DNA of 64,000 nucleotides. Source: Botryotinia globosa. Taxonomy: Eukaryota; Ascomycota; Leotiomycetes; Helotiales; Sclerotiniaceae. Each line of letters starts with the position of its first letter. The stretch's first letter is position 1. Of this stretch, positions 1-13,280 are shown piece after piece. The stretch covers positions 868,001 to 932,000 of the forward strand of contig RCSZ01000007.1 of assembly GCA_014898425.1 (NCBI GenBank), written 5' to 3'. Under the pieces are notes generated by a model. That model made no database searches and was not told the DNA's origin. It saw nothing but the letters and a program-made list of their open reading frames with translations. The position numbers and the translations under genes were made by a program.

Positions 1-3000
1 ATTCCAAGGTCTTCTGTTGTTTGGCTCACAAGTCCGTGGCATGATAAGGCAATTCTTGAAGAGACGGAAGTAAGACATCTACAGATTATCATTTTGGACT
101 TTTGGTGCCCTTGAAGATAGTATCGAGCTCATGAGAATATCAAAGGATCGAGTGGCCCTGGCCTGTGGCTTGAGCTTTTTTTTTTCTTAATAATTACTAA
201 ACATGCTCAGCTAGCCCTAGCCTTTGCATCCTTATGCTCTGTTAACTCTCCCTCTATTTCATTGCATGGGAGAAGATGTAAGGCTTGTACATCATGCCGT
301 CTTTTTGCTATCTTTCTTGTTTATGGTTTCCCTGGAATTCTCTGTGGTATTCCAGATCCTTCTACGATTTGCCCCTCGTTCGCAAGTGCGAAAAATTACG
401 AAACTGCATATCAATGTTTCAAATCATAAAGCTATACAGTTCAATAGCTGTGCTGTATCGGTCTATGTACGGTACAATATTTGTTATCTCAAATTATTCC
501 ATACTATGACTTCTTGTTCATCTAAATCATGCCGCATAATACTACTCTGTTATTCGGATCACCCACCGCAGCGGCCCTGAGCCAAATTCTCTCATTCTCA
601 GATCCAATTGAGAATAGCATTTCCTATCACCAGGCTCTGTATCAAATCCCTTATGCCCCAAAACCACATGTTATATTTCATGAGAGTTTTGTAGACAGTC
701 TCTGGCTCAATATCATGCATCCATTCTTGCTACTGCGGAAACACATACATTCACGACTTTCATGTGCTAAAGTCATAAATCATCTCATGGCAAAAGTTGG
801 ACATCTATGTTTCATCATCGGTGTCTACAATAACTGGATTCTTGAGTGGAACCAAGATTCCTCATACTAGTGGTATTTTGCACAAAACTAAGAATGGTTT
901 TAAGCATACTGGGCTTCATACCTGCAACTCTCACAGAACGAAAATTGACTGAATCAATGTATTTCATTGGGCCTGTAAAGCCTTTTGGGCACCTAAGATC
1001 ATTTTCATATTCATTTAAGGGAGGAGCCGCATAGTATCTATGTCAGAGCTTCATATTCTTTATTGGCCCGTTGCCACAAACAAGTAAAAGCACGGCGGAG
1101 AAATCACTTTCACAATCATCATATGCACAAAGTTACGCCAGCTTTTTCTGCACTATCAATTACCGTTCCTTGAATCATGAAAGTTGCCATTGTCCATGAT
1201 GTTTCTACTTGATGCGTGTCGTGTGCTGCAGCTTGGTTTCTTCGTGATGGAGTCCCGAATTAATGAGGAATCGGTTTGCAAGTGAGCCACGCGATGCGAT
1301 ACCTTCTATTTGGGGGTCCGAGGGAAGAGTCCGCGGGTGAGAGGCTTATTTCTGATTTGGAAAGTGAAGGTAGAGCGAGTCGGGATGGGGTTGAATTGAG
1401 AGCAACTACGGAGATGGCGGATGTAGTAGTGTGGCGAAAGATAGGAAAAAGGGGTCTGGAAAGGTAGACTAAGAGAAAGCTGTTGGTCGTAACATAATAT
1501 TTGTAAAATTATACAAATTAGGCGGTCAAAATTATGGCCTGCAAGTCTCACTGAAAAATTCGCAAGAATGTTGTCTCGGTTCATGTATCCAAGACTGCAT
1601 ATACTGAAATTTGCTTGTTCTTTTGATCATCAGTTGTCTGTCATCTCAAATGTTTTAGGGTCTCAATGCGCTATCATTCAGGAGAAAATCAAAAATCCAT
1701 TGCTTGTTCTTCAATTGGATATAAATTATCAGAGTCCAGCTTTCAATTTTCATTGGAGTATTCTCTCTTTATATGCACCGATTTCGGTCACTCTTCTTGC
1801 TTTTAGTGAGGATGTCTCAACATATTTGAGAATCATCCAGAGTATATGCCTAGAATTCTGCTTGCAGTCTCTAGTGGCAGATTCCAGATAGACATAATGA
1901 TCGATATAGTCAGATCGCTCCCGACTCTGATTCCCTGACAGCCTGACCCAGAATTGGGGGAAGAATAATTCATAAGAGCGCAATTTCTGGGTAGATTTTA
2001 GCACCGTCTATCAAGTCCGAGGATGCTTATAATTCTGATAGCCAAGTTTCACCGGTAACTCGAGATGCTAGCTCTGATACTGTGGTTCTATAAACATTCG
2101 AGATACATCCGAATGTCTAAATTGATTTTCTTGTTGTTGTTGTTGGATATATTTCGAGAGTTTAGAAATTAATTGACACGGCGAGTTCCTTAGTTGAGTT
2201 CTAGATGTTTATTGGCAATATATAGATGACAGCATTAAGATCCCCGTGTGGACGAAATGCATACCGGAGAGCCAATGCCCGATTTGTCTCTAGATTGTCT
2301 ATACCATACAAGATATTCTGTGATTGATGTGATATCAATGATTCTTGAAGAATTTAGCTTTAAGATAAATTCTACGCAGAGGATTGTTACGGTTCAAACC
2401 CTACGCACTCCTTGTACCGATAACGTGAAGACCAGGAAAACTCTCACGTATCGCGAGGATACAAAAAGTTCTCGAACCCTGGGCCACGAATATCTGAAAT
2501 CATCGTAGTTGAACTAGTCTGATGATAGCTTAAAATGTAATCCTCCTACTTGGAAAGAAAAAGGCTGCGGGTAAAGCTCTATCTTGGATATTGGACTACG
2601 CGAACAATGTTAACCGAATTCCAATGAAGGGGGTCGCATACAAACATCGTCTTTAGCTATGATTTTTTTCGCGTTCTTTCTTTCACTAGGATCATTCAAG
2701 ATTGAGCTTTCTAGAGGAATAGCTTTGATCCTGGATATTTGATTTCCCACTCGCAAAATGGTGAAGAGTTGAGATGGGCAATACTGAAGTATCCCATTTA
2801 ATCGTAATTCCATCGTAGTCTCTAATTATTCTTCTGCAACTCGAACAATGGGCTTTCAATCTGAAGTTTGTTCTGAAATTTTGAGTTACTCCAATTAATA
2901 CGTATCAATGTTGGATTCGAAAGGGTATGTCGTCTTCACAGACCCTAAGTGTTTTGACATGCTGCAGTAACCATTGTAGAACTTCAAAGTTGTTTATGAA

Positions 3001-6000
3001 CACCGAGGATCTCCCTCCCAAGAAAAATGGAACTACGTAGGCATTACAGAACTGTGCTCCCTACGAACCTTCTAAGGACTCTGTCTTCCTTTCTCCGTTC
3101 GCAGAGACGGTAGATAGGTCTAGATCTTCAGCATTCAGCTAGGAGTACGATTGTTTATTTGAAATCCCGAGAGATTCGGTGCAGATTCAAAAACATTCAA
3201 TAAGCGGTGAAAGGATCTCTTTTAGACTAGAAGTTAAAAGAGCCTTCTCTAAATTCCACCAGTCAAGTCGAGTAAGGAATGCCGAAACTTGAGAATTTAA
3301 CTCCCGGGTACTTATCCCACTATCCAAGAATCATACCTCTTACCATCTTACGCCCGATTATGTCACGGTGTATCGCCGGTAGCTTTCAATAATCGGGAAG
3401 TTCGGGTATGTTTTTGTCTTGGAAGATGGCGGACTATTGTACAGTTCCTATTCTTCACGTCAAAATTGCTATCGAAGTCATAATGCAGCGAGGATAGAAT
3501 GGATCGGATAGGAAAGATGTCGAATATACACCCCATCTGCACTGTATTTACATCCGATGTTTGAATTAACTTCTATACAATTGCAATGTCTCTAAATATA
3601 GGAATACTATTTACTATTGAAAAATAAAGTGTCCATCGCAGGTTTATTCATCAAGATGAACTTCGATTGAGAAAGCCGGAACTACTATCTCTAAGTCCTA
3701 ATTCCCTGTGTCCACGTTTCCGATTTACGAAGAATGACATAGGAATATGTATGAAAAAGAAAACCCAGCAATACAAGTGTTTGTTCGAGTCGAGACTTCT
3801 GGAATCTATAGCACAGAAATCTCATGGGAATCGCAAACATACTCACTCTCAAGAAAAATCTACAAACTCCGACTCGTGAACTAGCTTATCATACCCTTAT
3901 CTGCCTATACTCATTCTTGTTCTAGAAGTCTACCCATTCCCTAATAAATCATAGAAATAAAACTAAAAATAGATCCACGGCAGGAAGTCACAAAAGACTA
4001 TCGACAATGCTGACAATTATTTCCGCAACACGAAGATCAAAGCTCGTGAGAATCTCCTTTCGGTATTGCAACGACTTCATACCCAATTTCCCATACGAAG
4101 CAGCTACCAACGCAACTAAACTTCAATACTTCCTCCCAATATTAGTTCAGACGGCGATATCTCAGATTAGGTATCATTCTAGAATAAATTTTAGTACAAT
4201 TCACTTCCTTCCATCCCCTTCCATCACATCCCCAAATTCAAAATTACACTTTTCGACCTCATCTCCCAGCGACCCATCTCGCTTCAAAATAATGCATATC
4301 CAATTTCCCTCCCCTTCATCGCCACTAACCTCGTCAGCGCCCACCCAGCATGCATGCAACAAAACAGATTATTATAATCCTCAGACTCTTTCCCCATGCA
4401 TCAATCCAAACCAATCAAATCACGAAAGCAATCACAAATCAAAAAAGATGATACTTTTCCGCCTCACTCCACTGCCACAATTCGTAGGTCTCCAGCTCCA
4501 ACTTCCAAGCAATCATCATCGGTGGCGCCGAAATGGTCGCGGCCCGAGCACCGGCACTTTGTGTCCTCTTCAGCTTAGCCCTGTCTTACTTGTGGGAATA
4601 ATATCATGTCTTACCTTAGCCGCCTTCCACGTTGTCGTTCGTTCGTCTCATCTCATCTCAGGGCGTTCGTGAAGTTTAAATGATGCTAACCTATGCATTC
4701 GTACTACCAGCCCAAGAAATACACGATGGGTCTAGTAAATTGGCATGTGTATTTGGGGCTTTGTCTGATCGCGATGTTGAGTGCGTTCTAGGCTCAATAT
4801 AGAAGGGCTCGGCGTGCGTGTAGCACGGAGGAGATAGGTTACTCATTATATTTTACTTCAGGACTAGAAATTTAGGTTTAGGGGATGGAGTAGGAATATT
4901 GCCGTGGACTTGGGACTCGGGACTGGGACTGGGACTGGGAGTGATGGACAGGACAGGAAGAAAAACGTTGTAACTTGGGTGGTATGCAGATGGTGGATCC
5001 CCTCCCCTCCCCTGCATTAGAAAAGCCGACGGACGGACGGAAAGTTAAAAAGCATGAAACGGAGTGAAACATAACTAAACAAATCAATGTTAATAAGCGT
5101 TCATGAGACGGAAAAGTTGTTTATATGAAATATTTGCTGGGTGCGTGGTTTAGAGAACTCTATCTACCCGCCATCTGTTCTTTGTATCTAGGGAGGTATC
5201 ATAGTATGAAATGGAGTGAGGATCTTTCTGATATTCCTCAAACTCATTAATATGGAAGTTCCGATTGACGTCCAGCCTGGTTATCGCTCTCATGAGTGGA
5301 TGAATGTTTTTTTTCGTACCCCTCTAACCTAACTGAGGATTTCCGATTTTCCGATAGCATGGTGAATTATGGTTCATGATCCATATATACTTTCGTATAG
5401 AGTGAGTTCATTTATATCAGGCTGAGATATAGGATGCTTGGGAGAATCGAATCGGAGATAATTTACACGAAGATCTGATCTCGCGACTTGATCGAGTCTG
5501 AACTGTCTTTGGGTTTCTCTGTACCAAATTTATGGATTGAGATTTGGGGTCTTGTTAGACTCTGCAAGAAATGATTGATTTCAACGGAAAGGAATTCAAT
5601 TGTTAGATGTCGGAGATTGAGATGATGCATTTGGAGAATTTAAGATGTGAAATGACATAAGAATGAGATTCACATCCAATGCACAATGCACAATGCACAC
5701 ACATGATAGCATAAATTATGAAAAAGAAAAGACAGGAGAGGAGAGGAGAGGGGAGGACAACTTCGAATGAACAGGCCAAAAATTATAGACTTTCACCAGC
5801 ATCTAGGTTGAAAATGAAGATCCCGGGATCTCATGCCCAAAGTCAGTTTGATCATCCATCCCAGCTGCAAGTAGATGAAAATAGAACGACAAACCCACCT
5901 TTCATTCTCGACCTCGTCCTCCCAAAAGTCAACGCTTCACCGAGTTGCGCCTCATCTTCGAATCCGCTTGGATTCTTCACATTCATCAGATGAACCGGAC

Positions 6001-6373
6001 GCCTTATGAAAAGGAATTTGCAAACGCGTTTTCCCTCCCACATGTATACGTGTAACACTTTGAGTGAATGACGAAACGCCCTCAGATATTAGATTTGTGG
6101 AGAATCGGCAGTGATCTGAGTGCAGGGAAGTCCCCGATAGATGGGACGATGCAGTGTACACAGTACCTTGCATGAGGGAGCCCGTCGGTGGGAGGAGCTC
6201 GAGTATCCGATTCTACATACATGTGAGCGAAGGGTAACGGTGAGGCTTCTGAGATATATCTGCAGATGTCAACATGCATTTATGGGGGAATAGGCAGACG
6301 GGCGCTTAAGCATGGCTACGGACGTAGGCAGATGCGATTCTTTGGTTCCGCCCACTTAGCGGTCAACGAAAAC

Positions 6374-6405
6374 TGGATGGATGAATGGATGGATGGATGG
6401 ATGGG
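6374..6405. repeat. GGAT tetranucleotide microsatellite
   Basis: About seven GGAT units with one GAAT variant, in otherwise unannotated DNA. Confidence 0.85.
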
Positions 6406-8275
6406 GGATTTTTTGCTTATCTATCGATGTACGGTACGATGTAAACGAAAGGAATTGGGCGAAGCAAATGATGGGGGAAGGAGGATCTGGATCTCTGGGA
6501 GATCGGCCAGAGATCGAAGACCGCGCGCTTTGCTTCTTTCGCTGGCAAGCAACGTCCTTGCGAGCCTTTGCTTCGGAACTTCTCCACTTGGTGCTTTTTG
6601 TTTGATGTATATATATGTTTTTTATTTATTTTTTGGCATTTACGCGGCGGCCGACAGGACAATCACGTTATCAGTGGGGGATTGGTTGGAAGAGATGCTT
6701 GCCGGGCACATACATGGTTCATGGAGAGCAGAACAAGCAAGTAGACACAGAATCAATCGGATCAGGTGAAAAAAATTGGGGGAGAGGAGATGAGGGGTCT
6801 GGAATATAGATTGAGAAGTCTAGAGTCCCCCCAGTATTTGCTCAAGTGAAGCAAACCCATTGTGAAACACCGGATCCAAAGTTTTCACTATCGTATGTAT
6901 ACGAGGGTTAGGTATTTCACAAAGGAATAGAGACAAGGGGAGGGGGGAAAGGTCGAGATATGTGCGACGCGCCGGAAAGCGTTGCCGCAGACATGAGTCG
7001 AATCACGTAGATAGATCCATTTGTCAAAAAAATGTCACACTGAAACGAATTCGTGGATTCTGCGTGGAGACAAGACAAGAAATACGTGAAGCGTGCCAAA
7101 ATTTCACATCTTCCATCGTCGGCTATGTGGTGACTTTCGGTACATATGAGATCATCGCACGTTACGTTGGGGGGGGGCTATGCGCACTGCAGTATTGTGT
7201 AGCGTGGTATAGCATAGCCTAAAGAAAGACACACGGGATTCCTACAGGAGGGAAATCTATTACGAAAACCCATGGGATTTGTCGATAGTGGATTAGAATA
7301 GCGAGGATACCTCAGAAAGAGTAATGAATTTCAGCATCTGAGCTCGCAGAGGTAACTAACTAATGCGCGTGCGAGATATCCAAATGCTGCAGTAAACGGC
7401 ATATCTGCCCCCTTCATCATTGTCCGTGCAATCGCTGCTAATTCTGTGGATAAACTGGACTGTCGTGCGAATGATGGTACATTTTTCAGTCATGTTACTT
7501 TTCTGCGGAGCTCCAGATTTTGATAGGCCGGCTAATCCTCACTCACCCGTTCTGTGGATCATAAGTCAAGGATTTCCCGAGTTTCTCTTCGTTTGCTTTC
7601 TGGGAGAATCCTCGTGGGACAGAAACAATGAGAGATAAAAATGGTACGACAGATACATGGATCGTTGTGAATAAATGAAGAATCGACATCATACAAGCGA
7701 AGAAACAAAAAAGGAATCCAAACTCTGTAACATCGTCGTTCGTTATTCGTGATCATGATAGCTTTTTCCAAACAGAGCTTGCCCTAAACCTAACTCGAGA
7801 CTATTTTTGTCAGGAGCAAGCCAGTCAGCCTTATCATGTACGTTCGGTCATATTAATGAAATGAATCCTGTACATATTCGACCGATCTCAATGCAGGACC
7901 AAAACCAAGAGCGGATCCAACAGAAGCTTGCTTCATCCGGGATTTCCGCATCACGAGCGAACGCACTACGTACCAAACACTTTTCCCCCTTTTGAACCGT
8001 TATACCGAGACAATTAATCCAGACTTTGTACGGGTGTCCTCTTTCTGGGAGAGTTATGATCAACCTTGAACTTCTCATGTGCTGTTCGTGTCAACGCTGC
8101 ATTCCTTACTCTTTTGAAAGGTAGCACACTTATCTATATTCTATATCAACAATACACAAATGCAATAAGAATGGATGAAGAATAAGGCCATGGCATTTAC
8201 GACGTACAGCTTGTATCCACCATCTCTAAGATTGCACGCTTGGTATTAATCAACAGTAAGATTGATTGTGTTGTG

Positions 8276-8308
8276 CTGCACTGCACTGCACTGCACTGCA
8301 CTGCACTG
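8276..8308. repeat. CTGCA pentanucleotide microsatellite
   Basis: Six perfect tandem copies of CTGCA followed by a partial copy, in the gene-free first 13 kb. Confidence 0.9.
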
Positions 8309-10439
8309 GTCTGCTGAAGAAAATCATCGTTGCCTCGCGCCTCGCGAGGGGTGAAAGTGGATGAAGAGGGGAAGAGTGGATGGAAAAGCGACCCATTCCC
8401 CTTGAAGCTCGGCTTACTGCAGTTATCAACAGCCCATTTTCATAATTAGTATGGTTTGTACGGAAATTTTGCTGCACCCAAGACTTGGAAAGGTTAAGAA
8501 GGGTCGGTCATCGGCGACCATTGAGAGAGATACCTGCAGATAATGCTAGAACAGTTACATTTTACGGCGAACATCATCTTCTTTGCACGCCAGAAAATAA
8601 TGCACCTAACCTTTTTCCTTACGATCTTCAGGATATATAGAATCCTTGTACCGCGGTGAGCAATGGGAAGGATTTGTTTCCTTGTCCGTTTTTCCTTTTT
8701 GCAATTTAGCTGGTTCGGAGTACCCCACCTCCTTACCCATGGAAGCGACATGGTTATTAGTATTAGCACCACCCGCAGGGTCCAAGGTTTAACTTGCAGA
8801 AGATCCGTAGACCTTTTCCCGCTATTGCCAATGATATAACTAGAACTATTAGTTCCTAAGGACAATAAGGATAACACCCGGAGACCGAGCGAAAGTTTGA
8901 TCGCTGATGAAACTATGAAAGGTCGAACGGCCTCGAGTCTACGGGCCTGGCTAGCAAACTACCGTTGACACAAGGTGAACTAATAAGAACTTTAAATTCA
9001 TAAATAATTCCATCCAAACCAACCAGTCGATCTTTTCAATTTGTGCGGCAATCAATTTCTTACCAAGCATTGGTGACAATCTCTCGGGGAACGTTATTAC
9101 ACCAAAGTGTAATCATTTTACTTTAGACGAGTAGGGTATATGGCATTTCGGCAGGATTCCAGCGTTCTTATCGATTTCTTACTCTGTCGAGACTCTTTCC
9201 GGCCTCGGATGAACAGGATAACTTGACCAGAAGTGTGCAAAATAGCCAAAGACAGTGGTCCGGTTGACGACTCCACGGAGCACATATTCTCATGGTCTCC
9301 ATGGCCCTCCATGACCAGTTTGATCCATTCGGATGCTTTTCAAGGGAGATCAATTTCAAGGGGTTACCTAGATTGTTGTGCAGACAGAGTCTTTGGTACA
9401 CAAGATATGCAATCAGACCTAGAAACAAATAATAAACAATATTGGAATAAAATATTTTTCTGAAGCTCGTGGTGGACAAACATCCCAAGAATTATTCTCG
9501 AAGTCGGTAGGAAACATATCTCTTCTGCAGGAACCCTTTCGCATCATCGTTTTGCAACCACCTCGCAGCAAATCAAATCCCAAAGAAGCTCCCAATCTCC
9601 ACATTTCCACGCATTCATATTGTACTTGAGCTGTCATTGACTTGAAAGGTTCGCGCTTAAAATTGGATGAGCCGCTCTCCTGGGAATGACTGGGAATTAT
9701 ATGAATGTCATGGTGTTTGCTATGCCTGTCATGCAGAGACGATTATTGTGAATGATGCTACATCTTTTGAGTAATAAATGTACGAGGGCACACCGCTGGA
9801 GAGAGCATACATATTTCTCGGAATCGCTTCTTGTGGACCACTCATGGAGAGGCTTCCAGGAGATCGGTTGGATCTCGGAAGAATGAATTGTATGTAACCT
9901 TTTAATTCCCACATACAACTGGGTACAGTAGTATCTGTATGGATGATCACTGTGGTCGTCGTACCTTAGGCACAGAGCTGAACATGGAAATATTGAAGCC
10001 TTGATGGTGAGCTGGAAGAGTTAGCTGAAAAGGTAAGCTTTATTCTGTATGCAGGTACTCGTAAAGATTGTGTGCTCCACGAACTACTTCTCGAGGAAAG
10101 TTGAAGCGTACGAAAGATTTTGGATACGATGATACAGGTATTAGTTCCCAAATGATCAATAATATTGTCTCCAGTTGGTGCCCACACCTCTCTGCCGTTG
10201 ACCCACGACTTCAGCCGCTATATCTTGGCCGCCCAACGGGGGGACGATTGCTGAACGGCCACTTGCGAAGTTGCACGAATCGTGGAATTTTGTGCAAGAC
10301 ATTTTGTAAGTTAGGAGACGGAAGCAAGCGTTATATCGTACGCGTCAGGCTACGGATGTGTCTTCCGTGCCGTATGATATCCATTCTCGTCTATGGATGG
10401 TTCTGGCTTCTCGTTTCTGGCTATCCAGGGAGACGATGC

Positions 10440-10474
10440 TGACGATGATGATGATGGTGATGATGATGATGATA
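10440..10474. repeat. GAT trinucleotide microsatellite
   Basis: GAT/TGA triplets with a single GGT interruption, just past a short open frame that I do not consider a gene. Confidence 0.8.
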
Positions 10475-10839
10475 ATAAAACCATCAAAACGCAGTGGATT
10501 GATTGCACAATATTATACTCTACCTACTCTCTGAACATCGTCGATGCAGACATGTAAATTTTGATATTCCAAGAGATTTCTAATAGAATTCGAAATAGAC
10601 TTTCCCATCTGGACACCCTTCGGTGATATCCTTGATGAAATGAGATGATCTCCTCGCATTCATGTATCTGGTCTGTAAGCAAGGTTTGATTATTGATGTG
10701 CTTCTAGGAGCTTCCTGTTATGAAAAGAGGACGGGATTAGGATCATCTGCAATGTGCAGGGTAGGAATTGATTATTGGGGAGACATGGAGCCTGGAACCA
10801 AAGTTATTAGAGGAAAGAGCAGGGGGAAAGAAGCGTAAA

Positions 10840-10866
10840 GGTAAAGAGAGAGAGAGAGAGCGAGAG
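10840..10866. repeat. GA dinucleotide tract
   Basis: A purine GA run lying shortly before the 7-bp GAGTCTT array. The two together make a purine/pyrimidine-skewed patch. Confidence 0.7.
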
Positions 10867-10923
10867 TGATTCAACCACAGACTGTCGTGAAACCCAAGAA
10901 GACATACATGTTGGTGAGATTGA

Positions 10924-11014
10924 GAGTCTTGAGTCTGAGTCTTGAGTCTTGAGTCTTGAGTCTTGAGTCTTGATGGAGTTTTGATGGAGTCTTGATTGAG
11001 TCTGGATTGAGTCT
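10924..11014. repeat. GAGTCTT heptamer array, degenerating
   Basis: Tandem GAGTCTT units: about seven near-perfect copies, then spaced variants with TGATGGAGTTT and GATTGAGTCT spacers. It lies 90 bp before the larger G-less minisatellite. Confidence 0.85.
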
Positions 11015-11103
11015 TGACTATTGGGATATTCCAAACATTGAGTATTATTATTTATTGAATTCAATCAATCGCATTCATTCACCATTGACCAATTAAAATC
11101 CCA

Positions 11104-11475
11104 TTAAACCTATTAAACCTATTAAACCTATTAAACCTATTAAACCTATTAAACCTATTAAACCTATTAAACCTATTAAACCTATTAAACCTATTAAACC
11201 TATTAAACCTATTAAACCTATTAAACCTATTAAACCTATTAAACCTATTAAACCTATTAAATCTATTAAATCTATTAAATCTATTAAACCTATTAATCCT
11301 ATTATTTCTCTTAAACCTATTAATCCTTTTAAATCTATTAATCCTTTTAAATCTATTAATCCTTTTAAACCTATTAATCCTTTTAAATCTATTAATCTTC
11401 TTAAACCTATTAATCCTTTTAAACCTGTTAATCCTCTTAAACCTGTTAATCCTCTTAAACCTATTAATCCTATTA
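11104..11475. repeat. 10-bp TTAAACCTAT minisatellite grading into an 18-bp unit
   Basis: About fifteen essentially perfect copies of a 10-bp unit (TTAAACCTAT) run to about 11258. They then pass through TTAAATCTAT variants into an 18-bp unit of the form CTATTAATCCTTTTAAAT with several substitutions. The + strand has no G from before the array to about 11426, so the array is strongly strand-asymmetric. The unit is not the canonical fungal telomere repeat (TTAGGG/CCCTAA). Confidence 0.95.
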
Positions 11476-11801
11476 TAATTTAGTATCTAGGTTGATGGTG
11501 ATATTAGTAACATATATATAATATATCAAGGATTCTTTATTAGCATATAGCCTTAGGTAAGGTACCACAGTCCACTCGAATACTTTCTATACTTTCTATA
11601 CTAAACCAGTGATTAATAAATGTCACTAACTGTATCTAGTTACATCAATACCTTACTAACCAGGCTAAAATAATTCAATCTCGCACACATTGGACATTTC
11701 ACATTTCACACTTCACCCTAGCAATCATCCCATCTCATCCCACCCACAAATCCTTAACTCTTTGCAGCAGCCAGCGAGCAGAGTGTAATCAATTTCCTCG
11801 T

Positions 11802-11905
11802 GCCTCTCATACCTCACATCTTATGCCATGCCTCATGCCTCTCATACCTCACATCTTGTGCCATGCCTCATGCCTCATGCCTCATGCCTCATGCCTCATG
11901 CCTCA
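11802..11905. repeat. Direct duplication plus CATGCCT heptamer array
   Basis: A stretch of about 35 bp (GCCTCTCATACCTCACATCT and what follows) occurs twice in direct orientation near 11802 and 11837. It is followed by about six tandem CATGCCT units from 11862 to 11905. The second copy runs straight into the heptamer array, so the two probably arose together by slippage. Confidence 0.85.
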
Positions 11906-11909
11906 TTCA

Positions 11910-13280
11910 TCTCGTCTGATTTCAGCGATGGCACTGTTCAGAGGCGATACCCTGCGAGAGACGAAGGATGGGGTTCTAACCCAGCTATTGGGATGGGATC
12001 CTATAGATTGGTCGAGAATCAATTGAAATAAGGGATTCAAATCAATAAGTCAGAAAATGATACTGGTACAGGTCTTGATGCAAGCAAACACAATTGTCGC
12101 ATCTTTATCAGCATCGTTCAACATCGCTGCAGCCAGTTGCTACCGTACAATAAAACACTGGAGTGCACAGCTCCATAGTCAATCAATGCTGACAATTGCA
12201 AGCAAAAGTATTCATTCTGCTTATTACTCACTTATTACCCAGTCCAGTCCTTTAAAGCTTCGCTCCTGGTGCTCCCAGAGTGACAGAGTCCCAGGCTCCC
12301 AGCAATATTTTTGGGATCCTTTGCTTGCTTCTCTCAATTCTGGTAATTCCTCCTTTGGGCCATTTTCAATTTAATTCTTTTCCAAAAGCTTTTCTATCAT
12401 TGGTCAATTTAGATGCTATTACCTGCAGCTACGGGTCGCTATTACCATTCAAGGTAATTTACATGTCCGTTATTGCATGAAAGCAGACGAATCGGCTTCC
12501 TTGGTATTATGCAGCACCAAGGGGATCGATACGAAAAAATAAAAAATACTTTCAATTCAATCTACTTCTCGCTACCTCTATACTGTAATTCATCCAATCG
12601 CAACTGCGAACCAAAAAGCTGGCGACGCAAAGCTCTCAACATATGATATATGTACATCATAACTCACATGTTAAGTGTTGAACCAAACTCCGCGACTCAA
12701 GGCGAGTATTGTGATGTATCCACGTCCTATGGGGGGATTGCACACTAGTTTCCTCGTGGTATTATATTGTCTCCACAGACCTCACAACGCTATTCAACGT
12801 TCCGAGGGTAGTACCCCTGACGTTCGTTGGATTATATCGCTAAAGAAGAAACGCTTCCTGCTCCATATTTCTTGACAAACACCCTGAAGGAGAGAACCCT
12901 TGTTTTGACAGGCCTATTTTATTTGTGGCACACGCTGATCCATATCTCCCCAGCCGAGCGTCTTCCGATATCCTCAATCCATCACTTTTATGTTGGACGC
13001 TGCCGCCCTCATTGTTGACTTTTGAAAGTCCTCAACTTTTTTTTTATCGACAAACACCGAAACAAAAAAGGCGTCATCGTGGCTGCAACGTGCCTCGATA
13101 CAGCCTGTCCATCAGCCCCATATCGATGATTGCGTCTTCTGAAGCAGAAGCCATAAGCACAATTTCTTTTAATTTATCGGGTTGGGATTCCCTTGTAGCC
13201 AACGCATTGTTCGATATATATCCTCCCCACAGAACGTCGATTAAGTTCATTGACAGCTATCAACCAACTCTCAATTCAAT
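11910..13280. promoter_or_regulatory. Upstream region of the CRIB-domain gene
   Basis: No gene is recognisable. The last 300 bp before the start codon at 13281 contain pyrimidine-rich runs (for example a T tract near 13037) typical of ascomycete promoters and 5' leaders. The transcription start cannot be fixed from sequence alone. Confidence 0.35.

Larger units (their letters stand above)
1..10800. other. Gene-free stretch, no supportable CDS
   Basis: I see no gene here. Open frames on both strands are short (the longest is about 220 codons near 4.0-4.7 kb). They have no recognisable domain, and none could be extended by joining across plausible GT...AG introns into a family I know. The DNA is AT-leaning with scattered short tandem repeats, listed separately. 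It may be long regulatory DNA, non-coding transcription units or decayed mobile DNA. I could not recognise LTRs, terminal inverted repeats, reverse transcriptase or transposase remnants by eye. Confidence 0.6.

Noticed and set aside
2391..2402. GGTTCAAACC resembling a Pol III B box
   Set aside because: No A box, acceptor stem or anticodon arm could be folded around it.
4007..4672. A 221-codon + strand open frame
   Set aside because: Composition is Ser/Pro/His/Asn-rich as expected from an A/C-rich strand, there is no motif or family resemblance, and overlapping frames are open too.
9118..9637. Two overlapping minus-strand frames of 106 and 72 codons, one with a hydrophobic stretch
   Set aside because: I considered a small spliced membrane protein, but no splice joint gave a continuous, recognisable product.
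11104..11475. Telomere or interstitial telomeric repeat
   Set aside because: The unit TTAAACCTAT does not match TTAGGG/CCCTAA and core genes lie on the right, so the resemblance is superficial.
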